DNA of 64,000 nucleotides. Source: Lamellibrachia satsuma (Eukaryota > Annelida > Polychaeta > Sabellida > Siboglinidae). Below are positions 37,201 to 49,200 of this stretch, in pieces. The stretch covers positions 7,267,001-7,331,000 of the forward strand of contig BSQZ01000010.1 of assembly GCA_033239005.1 (NCBI GenBank), read 5' to 3'. The notes beneath the pieces were generated by a model. That model searched no databases. It was not told the origin of the DNA and worked only from the letters and a program-made list of their open reading frames with translations. Position numbers and translations under genes: made by a program. Position 1 is the first letter of the stretch; every line of letters starts with the position of its first letter.

Positions 37201-40200
37201 CAGTGCCAAACTTGAGGTGATTATTAGTTCTGGAGGCAGCATCCTGTTTGATAGTAACTCTAGCCACCCACTTGGCCCATGGTCAGGGCAGTCAGCAATG
37301 AAGGAGGCTTCTAAGTTGAATATTGCAACAAACTGTGTGATGAAAGCAGGGTATATTAACCTAACTGTTGAAGATATTGTTGTCAATGGACAGCTAACTT
37401 TTGAGGCATCATCAGTGGTGTTTACTGACTCAGTTATCGTTGGTTCAGATGGTCATGTAGAAGTGACAAACTCGATCATTATGAAAGGTGTGACTGCAAA
37501 CCGGACTAAAACCATCACAGTCATTGGCTATATGGAGCTTGACACGAGGGGACAGAATAACACACATGATATGTTGACATCAACATCTATAGTCGCAGCA
37601 CAGGTTGTTAAAATAGATGGTACATTTCTCCCAGGACAACTTCAAATCTCCGATGTAGGCAACCAAGGTGGTTGGGATTCCCTGGAGATTGGTGCCCAGG
37701 GCAGAATGCAATTTCAACCAGATGGTGACTTTTGGTGCAACTACATTAAAGTCAATGGAATGTTGGAGTCATACACACATATCACAGTTCAAGGACACAG
37801 TGCCAAACTTGAGGTGATTATTGGTTCTGGAGGCAGCATCCTGTTTGACAGCACCTCTAGACACCCACTTGGCCCATGGTCAGGGCAATCATCAGTAAGT
37901 GCTTCTACGTTGAATATTGCAAAAAGTAGTGTGATGAAAGCAGCGTATATTAGTCTAACTGTTGATGATATTGATGTCAATGGAAATCTAACTTTTGAGG
38001 CATCATCAGTGGTGTTCACTGACTCGTTCATCGTTGGTTCAAAAGGTCATGTAGAAGTTGCAAACTCAGTCATTATGAAAGGTGTGAGTCAAATCCGAAC
38101 AAAAACTATCAAAGTCGCTGGCTACATGGAGTTTGACACAAGGGGAGGGAGTGACATTCATGGTGCGTTGAATGAATCGTCTGTAGTTTCTGCACAGGTT
38201 GTTAAAATAGATGGTACATTTCTCCCAGGACAACTTCAAATCTCCCATGTGGGAAATCAAGGTGGTTGGGATTCCCTGGAGATTGGTGCCCAGGGCAGAA
38301 TGCAATTTCAGCCAGATGGTAATTTCTGGTGCAATTACATTAAAGTCAATGGAATGCTGGAATCATACACACATATCACAGTTCATGGACACAGTGCCCA
38401 ACTTCAGGTGATTATTGGTTCTGGAGGCAGCATCCTGTTTGATAGCAACTCTAGCCACCCACTTGGCCCATGGTCAGGGCAGTCAGCCATGAAGGAGGCT
38501 TCTAAGTTGAATATTGCAAGAAGCAGCGTGATGAAAGCTGGGTATATTAATCTAACTGTTGAAGATATTGTTGTCAATGGACAGCTAACTTTCGAGGCAT
38601 CATCAGTGGTGTTTACTGACTCAGTTGTCGTTGGTTCAGATGGTTATGTAGAAGTTGCAAACCCAGTCATTATGAAAGGTGTGACTGGAAACCGAACAAA
38701 AACTATCACAGTCACAGGCTATATGGAGTTTGACACAAGGGGAGGGAGTGACATTCATGGTGTGTTGAATGAATCATCTGTAGTTGCTGCACAGGTTGTT
38801 AAAATAGATGGTACATTTCTCCCAGGGCTCCTAGAAATTCCTCTCATGGGAAATCAAAGTGGTTGGGATTCCCTGGAGATTGGTGCCCATGGCAGAATGC
38901 AATTTCAGCCAGATAGTGATTTCTGGTGCAATTACATTAAAGTCAATGGAATGCTGGAGTCGTACACACATATCATAGTTCATGGACACAGTGCCCAACT
39001 TGAGGTGATTATTGATTCTGGAGGCAGCATCCTGTTTGATAGTAACTCTAGCCACCCACTTGGCCCATGGTCAGGGCAGTCAGCAATGAAGGAGGCTTCT
39101 AAGTTGAATATTGCAACAAACTGTGTGATGAAAGCAGGGTATATTAACCTAACTGTTGAAGATATTGTTGTCAATGGACACCTAACGTTTGAGGCATCAT
39201 CAGTGGTGTTTACCGACTCAGTCGCTGTTGGTTCAAATGGTCGTATAGAAGTTGCAAACCCTGTCATTATGAAAGGCGTGACTACAAACCGGACAAGAAC
39301 AATCACTGTCATTGGCTATGTGGAGTTTGACACAAGGGGAGGGAGTGACATTCATGGTGTTTTGATAGAATCATCTGTAGTTGACGCACAGGTTGTTAAA
39401 ATAGATGGTACATTTCTCCCAGGGCAGTTTCATATCTCCCATGTCGGCAACCAAGGTGGTTGGGATTCTCTGGAGATTGGTGCCCAGGGCAGAATGCAAT
39501 TTCAGCCAGATGGTGACTTTTGGTGCAACTACATTAAAGTCAATGGAATGCTGGAGTCCTACACACATATCACAGTTCAGGGACACAGTGCCAAACTTGA
39601 GGTGATTATTGGTTCTGGAGGCAACATCCTGTTTGACAGCAACTCTAGCCACCCACTTGGCCCATGGTCAGGGCAGTCAGCAATGAAGGAGGCTTCTAAG
39701 TTGAATATTGCAACAAACTGTGTGATGAAAGCTGGGTATATTAACCTAACTGTTGAAGATATTGATGTCAATGGACAGCTAACTTTTGAGGCATCATCAG
39801 TGGTGTTTACTGACTCAGTCGTCGTTGGTTCAAATGGTCGTATAGAAGTTGCAAACCCTGTCATTATGAAAGGTGTGACTGCAAACCGGACAAGAACTAT
39901 CACAGTCACTGGCTATATGGAATTTGACACAAGGGGAGGGAGTGACATTCATGGCGTGTTGATAGAATCATCTGTAGTTGCTGCAGAGATTGTTAAAATA
40001 GATGGTACATTTCTCCCAGCGCTCCTAGAAATCCCTCTCGTGGGAAATCAAAGTGGTTGGGATTCCCTGGAGATTGGTGCCCAGGGCAGAATGCAATTTC
40101 AGCCAGATAGTGACTTCTGGTGCAATTACATTGAAGTCAATGGAATGTTGGAGTCATACACACATATCATAGTTAAGGGACACAGTGCCCAACTTGAGGT

Positions 40201-43200
40201 GATTATTGATTCTGGAGGCAGCATCCTGTTTGATAGCAACTCTAGCCACCCACTTGGCCCATGGTCAGGGCAGTCAGCAATGAAGGAGGCTTCTAAGTTG
40301 AATATTGCAACAAACTGTGTGATGAAAGCAGGGTATATTAACCTAACTGTTGAAGATATTGTTGTCAATGGACACCTAACGTTTGAGGCATCATCAGTGG
40401 TGTTTACTGACTCAGTCGCTGTTGGTTCAAATGGTCGTATAGAAGTTGCAAACCCTGTCATTATGAAAGGTGTGACTGCAAACCGGACAAGAACCATCAC
40501 TGTCACTGGCTATATGGAGTTTGACACAAGGGGAGGGAGTGACATAGATGGTGTGTTGATAGACTCATCCATAGTTGCAGCACAAGTTGTTAAAATAGAT
40601 GGTACATTTCTCCCAGCGCTCCTAGAAATCCCTCTCGTGGGAAATCAAAGTGGTTGGGATTCCCTGGAAATTGGTGCCCATGGCAGAATGCAATTTCAGC
40701 CAGATGGTGATTTCTGGTGCAACTACATTAAAGTCAATGGAATGCTGAAGTCATACACACATATCACAGTTCAGGGACACAGTGCCCAACTTGAGGTGAT
40801 TATTGGTTCTGGAGGAAGTATCTTCTTTGACAGCAGATCCAACCACCCACTTGGTCCGTGGTCAGGGCAGTCAGCAGTGAAGGAGGCTTCTAAGTTGAAT
40901 ATTGCAACAAACTGTGTGATGAAAGCTGGGTATATTAACCTAACTGTTGAAGATATTGATGTCAATGGACAGCTAACTTTTGAGGCATCATCAGTGGTGT
41001 TTACTGACTCAGTCGTCGTTGGTTCAAATGGTCGTATAGAAGTTGCAAACCCAGTCATTATGAAAGGTGTGACTGCAAACCGGACAAGAACTATCACAGT
41101 CACTGGATATATGGAGTTTGACACAAGGGGAGGGAGTGACATTCATGGTGTGTTGAATGAATCGTCTGTAGTTGCTGCACGGGTTGTTAAAATAGATGGT
41201 ACATTTCTCCCAGGGTTTCTTCAAATCTCCCATGTGGGAAATCAAAGTGGTTGGGATTCCCTGGAGATTGGTACCCGTGGCCGCATGCAATTTCAGCCAG
41301 ATGGTGATTTCTGGTGCAATTACATTAAAGTCAATGGAATGCTGAAGTCGTACACACATATCACAGTTCTAGGACACAGTGCTCAACTTGAGGTGATTAT
41401 TGGTTCTACGGGAAGTGTCATCTTTGATAGCAGATCCAACCACCCACATGGCCCGTGGTCAGGGCAGTCGGCAATGAAGGAGGCATCTATATTGATTACT
41501 GCAAAAAGCAGTGAGATGAAAGCAGGATATATTAGTCTAACTGTTGATGATATTGATGTCAATGGACAGCTAACTTTCGAGGCATCATCAGTGGTGTTCA
41601 CTGACGCATTCCTCGTTCGTCAATATGGTCATGTGGAAACGGCAAACGCAGTCATTGTGAAAAATGTGACTGCAAGCCGGACAAGACATATCACGGTCAA
41701 TGGCTACATGAAGCTTGACACGAGGGGGAACCACGACACACGTGAGTGGTCCAGCAGCCAAACATCAGTTCTCCATGTCAGCAGTTGTGCAGTTGGCGTT
41801 GGGGCACGTTTCTTCGCTGGATATTTGTCGCTCGCTGACTTTGTGGATACTCTCACAGTAGCCACGAATGGGAGGCTTGAGTTTCAACCATCAACAACAT
41901 TTTACATCAATTCAACTGAGATTGCTGGAGATGTTAAGAGCTACACCCCAATGGCAGTTGGAACTCATCTGAAGGGTGAACGACTGAACGTTGAGAGTAC
42001 AGGGACACTGGACATGGATTACAATGGTGCAGTCAATGACAGTGACTCGGGCTGTCTTCCGTCCTACATTCTGATGTTAACTTGTGATATTGCTGGGACT
42101 GTGCAGTCAGGTTCTCTGTCTGTTGACACTGGTGACATCAGTGTCACTAGCACTGGCAAGATGATTGTCAACTATGGAGGATATGAAAGTGGACGTGGAC
42201 AAGGTAAGAACACCTCAGTTACTCAATAGTATTATTACCGAACAAGTGGAAACTGTTACAATTAAACTGATCTATCTCGTTAATGGGGTCATGATTATTT
42301 TTAAATGTATTAATTGGTATCTGCATGCGGGTCAAAGCTAGTGAAGCAGTAAACAGCTCGTAATTATATCAAATGATACATTGCCATTGGTTGCATCCCA
42401 CTGTAGGTAGTAGTGGAGGAGCCCAAATAATCAGACATGACCAAAGGCTGTGTCCAATTAGTTGTGCTGCTCTGCCAGCTGTCAATAATGGTTACAGGGA
42501 TACAGATCACAAATGTACCATTTTGCATTTATTTCATGTGCCTAATGATTTTATCAAATTGAAAGTTGAGAATTTAATTCTCAGTCATCATTCAGTTGCT
42601 ATTTTTATGAATATAACATGGGTGATGATTGACATAATGTATCTGGTATTAGTGAAGCACCTCATCAGAATCCAAAAGAAATAGGCCTTGATGTATTGTC
42701 AGATTCACATACTCATGGATTGTTATGAATCCATACTCTGGAAAAAAATTAAATAGTAGTAATAGCCACGGTAGAAGTAGCTGCAGAAGTAGGCATGTAG
42801 TAGTAATAATAATAATAATAAATGTGTTCTAATGATCAGGTGCTGGAGCTGGCCATACTGGTGGTGCTAGTGGAGCTAGCCATGGTGGCCGTGGCGGTGC
42901 AGGCAGAGGAATCCATGCAGTCATGCCTTACTGCACCATCTATGAGGCATGTTTGTGGGGAAGTGGTGGAGGGAGTGCATCTTCCCAACTTGCTGGGGGA
43001 CGTGGAGGAGGGATGATGCACATAGACGTTGTCAATACATTTGTTCTAAGCGGCAATATCTTTGCCAATGGAGAGACAGCCCCTGTGAGTATACAGTGAT
43101 CTATGCACGTTACTTACAAGTGGCATTAACAGAACAATGTTTATTCTGGATTTGTAAATAACAAAACCACCAGATTGTAAAGTGGGAGATTCCGTTAGAC

Positions 43201-46200
43201 TGAGGGCTGACATGTTAACCAGTGCAACGTAGACTACATGTGACACACTAAGGGAGGCCAGCATACACAGTGCCAATGCAGTCTCAAACAAACATGCTAT
43301 TTTGCCAGAAAGAGAACTAGTTTAGTAAATAAAGGCCAAAATATGTTACAGAAGTTGAATTTTTTTGCAAACAGTAAGGCCTTATTCTGTTGGCAAGTAT
43401 AGCAATAGGTATATACAAATATATTTTCATTTGACAAGTGAATATTGCCAGAATACCATACTCATGATGTAGGGTTATCTAACAGTATGGCATGGCCCAT
43501 GAAATTAAGATGCTGTGTGTTCAACAAGGTTTTCCTAGTAAACCACTGGTGTGATATTCTTAATTGTAATTGCTAATGATTATGTTTTAGTAACCTTTAA
43601 TGTTGTTATAAATACTGATAATTGATTGATGTGGGAAATTGCTGACATTGTTACTACTTTTTTACACCAGCATCCAAACTCAGGAGGTGGCAGTGGAGGA
43701 GCTGTATGGATCAAAGCAACAGAGTTCAAGGGTCGTGGCTTCATTTATACCAATGGGGGTGCAGGGAAAACCTATGGGGGTGGTGGAGCTGGCGGCAGGA
43801 TCAATGTGTTCTTTAAGTATGGTGACTTCAAGAGCGACCACGTGTATGCAAAAGGTTTGTGGTTGAAATGTTAATATGTGTTTTTGTTTCTTAACATTGC
43901 ATAGGTGTCAACATTACCACTTTCAGGTGGGAAATACTTCTTTTTCCAGTGGTCCCACTTTCCTGCTTTTTGGACGAAATGTCACGCATTTTGTAGTTAT
44001 CTAAAACAAACACAGTTAATGGTGAAATTTTTATATTTATTGCACCTCAGGCCATTCTAGGCAGATGTTATTTCTTTGATCTCCAATGATTTCACAGTAA
44101 TTTCTGGCTTATGTATTCACGGCAAACGAGAATGGGAAAATGGCATAAATAAACCTATGAAAATGCTAAAATAAAACTATCGAAGTTGATTGGTGGAAGA
44201 TATTTTCCGTTTTTCATGAGCACATTCCTGCTTTTTCATTAGCAAATGTTGACTATGACATTGTAAGTGACATATCTTTGTCTCGATTTCATCATAGGTG
44301 GCACTGCTGGAGGATCATCAGCCGAACCAGGTGGCCCTGGCATTGCTTACTTAGAGGGGGCTACACCTGTCTACAAGAATCTGAGGATTGATAACAAATG
44401 CCAGAAACCAAAGGTTTGCAGTGCTTTAAAAATGTTTTGCCTAGGCTAAATTTATTCTAATCATATCAGCAGAATTACTTCCAAATGAACATTGATATTC
44501 TGACTTTATTGTGTCTCAGTGACCAAACTGATCATCAGATGGTAAACAGGTACATGTGTAGAAATGGGCAGTTAATACTGTACATCCTGAATCATGAATC
44601 AGCTGTCAAATGGGCATATAATACTGTAGATCCTTTCTGATGGATTAGTTGTTGTCAAGTGGGTATGTAATAGTGCAGACCATGTGTCATGGATTAGTTG
44701 TTGTCAAATGGGCATGTAAAACTGTACATCCTGTCCAATGGATAAGTTGTTGTCAAATGGGCATGTAAAACTGTACATCCTGTCCAATGGATAAGTTGTC
44801 AAATAGGCATGTAAAACTGTCACCATGTCTTGTGGAGTAATTGTAAAATGAGCATGTAATAATGTAGATCATGTCCCATGGATAAGTTGTCAAATGGGCT
44901 TGTAAAACTGTACAATCTGTCCAGTGGATAAGTTGTTGTGAAATGGGCATGTAAAACTGTCACCCTGTCTCGTGGAGTAATTGTCAAATGGGCATGTAAT
45001 AATGTAGATCATGTTCTATGGATAAGTTGTTGTCAAATGGGCATGTAAAACTGTACATCCTGTCCAGTGGATAAGTTGTTGTCGAATGGGCATGTGATAC
45101 TGTACATCCTGTCCAGTGGATAAGTTGTCAAATGGGCATGTAAAACTAAAGATCCTGTCCCATAGATAAGTTGCCAAATAGCCATGTAAAACTGTAGATC
45201 CTTTCTCACGGATAAGTGGTTGTCAAATGGGCATGTAATACCATAGATTGTTTCTAATGGATAAGTTGTTAAGGTAATCACCAAAATGTGCTAAATATGT
45301 TTTTGTCTTGTCTGTATTTTATTCCAAACAATGTTCTTCAGGTTACCATGCCAACAGGGGATGCAGCTAGGATGGAAGAGTATGAGAGGTACAATGAAAC
45401 TGGTATGTGACATTTGAGCATTTCACGATGTTTAGCTGGAACCACTTATTATTTGATAAATTTACTTTTGTTTTAGTTATCTCAGCCGTTTTCTTAAAAG
45501 ATCCTCATTTCCCAGATATCAGAAAACGTGAGGCCAGCACATTGTGACATGACATCCAATGTGTTCTCTTAACTATCTGCCAGAGTGTGCCACTTGCATA
45601 TCTAGGATGACAGCTATTTCGGGCTGGGTTTGGCTGCAAGGAAGCATCAGTCCACGGGCAGGTTTGGCCTTCTGGTTTGAAGGGTTAAAGTATTGCAAGC
45701 CATCAGTACACTGGCTGTTTATAATCACATTCATAGTTGTTCTCAGTATTTTTATATTTATTGTGTGGTTATGGGGGATGCAGTACTATGTTAGCTTCTG
45801 TAGAAAACAATATTTGTTTAAGCTTGCTAATGTAACTGTTCTGTTAAATGGTGACGATTTGTTCACAAGTTATCTTACGTCGCAATTTATATTCCCAGGT
45901 GCTGTGGCATTCATACAAGCATCAGAGATGGCTTATGCGACTGAGTTTACTCTCATTGAGCTGTATGGCGGTGCTCACTTGACCTTCCTTGGTGATGTGG
46001 TTGCTATCACTGCTGTTTCATTTGTTGGTGATGATACAGGCTACATTCATATTCCTCCTCAACAACTGCTTAGGCTGACTGAGGTAATAGCTACAATGTG
46101 CTATGTTCTTATTTCATATTTAACGCACCAAAAGTTCTGCATTTTCAAGTGATTATTAATTAACATTGGTAGATTGAAAATGATTTTGCATTGTTGTTTT

Positions 46201-49200
46201 GGTGAACATTTTATATATTGAAACTATTGAGTTTTCACTATTTCAATGTCTGCATTAACAGTATGTACATCCTTATTTCAGTTATGTTAGTCTTTTGAAT
46301 ATTTGTTTTAATTTTATAATGTACAGTGGAACCTTGTTAATGCGGACACCTTGGTCACCTGTGTATGTGTCTGAATTAATGAGTTTTCCAGATAAACAAA
46401 TCATACAATTAATATTTGGAAATTCCATTCCCATGTAATGATGTTCGGATGCTAAGGTTTCCATGATTACCGGCATCCCGATTGATGAGCTTTTTTTTTA
46501 TGTTATGCCAAAATACACTCAATTCAATTAAAACAACAATTAAACAGTTACATTACTCCAGTTGATTATGCATGCATTGGCAACAATTTAAATCAGCCAC
46601 AAAGTTGCCCCTATATTCATCACATTTTTGTAGTGTATACTATATGTTTACTTTTCATTGTCTGTGTTTGTTCAAAAATGTTTTTCACAAATGTGGTCCG
46701 TTACATGACGTGCGCATGCGTCGGGGTGGTACGAGTCCGTTACATCGCTCCACACATTTCACTCAACACAACATGTTCACCAACACAACAAATGACCACA
46801 ATTGGTACAACTCAACATAACCCACTGATCACGCAGAAACAGACAAACCAAACGACAACAAACGCAACTAATCAAAACAACGCCCTTTACCGCAACACAT
46901 GAACCAAAATTTCAAAGATGGCGGACTACCACTGCCGGCGCCGTCCGGGTGAGTTCTTTTCATTTTATCGCTAAGCATTTCATTAGTAAGCTTACTTTTC
47001 TTCAAGTCGCCACTGTTTGCATTTGGATCTAACTTTCAGAAAACCATGCTACAAAATGTATTCCAATTCAGATGTCCCTTTAGGAAATATTCCCCTCACC
47101 TAGTCCCGCATTCCACGCGGATTAATCTTGGGCTAACGCAGATAATCACCGTCACTCTCCTAATAGCAACGATCATTGGAACATGTCAACGCGTATCTCG
47201 ATCAAATCTCAAAATTAAACCAAAATATTATGCCCTAACTTTGAATCCCCGATTTAAATTCCCACCCAAAATCAAATTCAAATCAGACATTGTTACACAT
47301 CTGTACCTCAGCAGACTGATAGCACTCTCAGGCGACATCCACCCAAACCCTGGCCCATACGGGCGCCCACTTCCAAATATTACCACTTCTCCATCTAGAA
47401 ATGAGCAATCCATTTCTACCAACACCCAGTCTGACAGTTCCACGCTTACTACCCTAACACTCCACACATCACAAAATGCAGGCTTAATTTTTGCCCCAAA
47501 CCCCCAAAACACTTCAACCCCCGAACGCCACAAGGAAACACACTTAAAGGAATTTTGATAAACACCAACAGCGTTAAGAGCATAGAAAAAGCAACCCAAC
47601 TAAAGGCAACTATTCAATATAATAATCCAGACATCATATTTCTAGTTGAAACTAAATTAGATGCAAACTATGCTACATACTCTTTCCTACCACCCAACTA
47701 TGAGGCCATCAGAAAGGACAGGAATGTCCATGGCGGTGGAGTCCTTATAGCCTTCCGTGACAACATTGTAGCTGAACCCCTCCAAAATTTAAACTCAAAT
47801 TGTGAAATAATTTGGACAAAAATTCACTTTGCACGAAACAAATGCATATACTTTGCATCTTATTATCGACCCCCAAATGACCACCTCCAATCCCTTGAAG
47901 CTCTCCACGACTCCCTAACTAAACTATATAGATCACAAAAAACTCCCCCTAACGTAGTCATAGCTGGAGATTTTAACCTCCCTGATATCAACTGGACAAA
48001 TCACCAGACCACTAATAACAGCACCGCCAGCAAGCATAACAAACTACTAGAAATAACTAACGACTTTGGGCTGCAGAACATGGTAAACGACCCCACACGC
48101 ATCACTTCTGGCAACATTCTTGACCTCATACTCACCTCAAATCCCTCCATTATCATCAACACCCACACCACTCCTGGTATGAGCGATCACGAATCCGTGA
48201 CCTTCAATGTCAACTTAAACCCAGTTCGTAACAAGAAACCCCCCACCAAGTTTATAGTTACAAATCAGCAGACTGGGACCAACTCAAAGACGACATAGAC
48301 AAACTAAATCTTGAGTACTTCGACATCGACCCCAACTCATAGGATATAGACATAAACTGGACCTTTTTCCGCGAACGTCTGACTACCTTGATTAACAAAA
48401 ACATACCTAGATGATACACAAAAGCTAAAACCCACCTCCCCTGGATAACACGTGAACTAATTAGAATGCAGAGAAGACGAAACAAAAGCCACAAAAAGGC
48501 AAAGCAAACTGGACTAAACAGTGACTGGGAAAAATTTAAGGAACTCCGAAAGCAAGCTACTAAAGCATTAGCAAAATCCTACAAAGACTATGTTAACAAC
48601 CACATTGGAGACAGCCTGAAAACTAATCCAAAACGATTCTGGTCATTTATTAAGGCAAATAAACGAGAAAACATTGGCATCCCCACACTTCGAGTAAACG
48701 ACCAACTAATAATTAATGATCGAGATAAAGCAAATGCCCTAAACAACCAATTTAGCTCTGTATTTACCCAAGAAAAGCACCCCATCCCCCAAATAGCCCC
48801 CTCTACTTACCCCAACATCCCCCTTCTCGAAATTGGCATAGATGGCGTAATAAAGCAGCTGGAAAATCTAAACCAGAATAAAGCTACAGGCCCAGATGAA
48901 CTCCCAGCTAGAGTCCTTAAAGAAACTGCAAAGCAGATAGCTCCCATCATCACCCAAATTTTCCAACAATCATACAACACAGGTAAACTTCCTAATGACT
49001 GGCTACAAGCATTAGTAACTCCTATACACAAAAAGAGCCATAAATCTGACCCAGCTAACTACAGACCCATATCACTAACCTGCATCCTCTGTAAAGTAAT
49101 GGAACATATCATCCTAAGCAACATGTGGAAACACCTGCACAAGCATAACATCATTCTCCACTTCCAACACGGATTCCAGTCGGGACTGTCTTGTGAATCT

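Noticed and set aside
35506..41601. Many minus-strand open frames repeated through the giant exon
   Set aside because: They are antisense shadows of the 597-bp repeat, recurring once per unit, with no codon or domain support of their own.
45559..46152. Open frame with a hydrophobic, membrane-like segment running into exon 45899
   Set aside because: The hydrophobic part lies in the intron; joining it to the upstream exon meets TGA immediately after the donor. It is not needed for a phase-consistent model.
47228..47599. Minus-strand open frame over the LINE leader
   Set aside because: Antisense shadow of the LINE coding frame that carries GDIHPNPGP.
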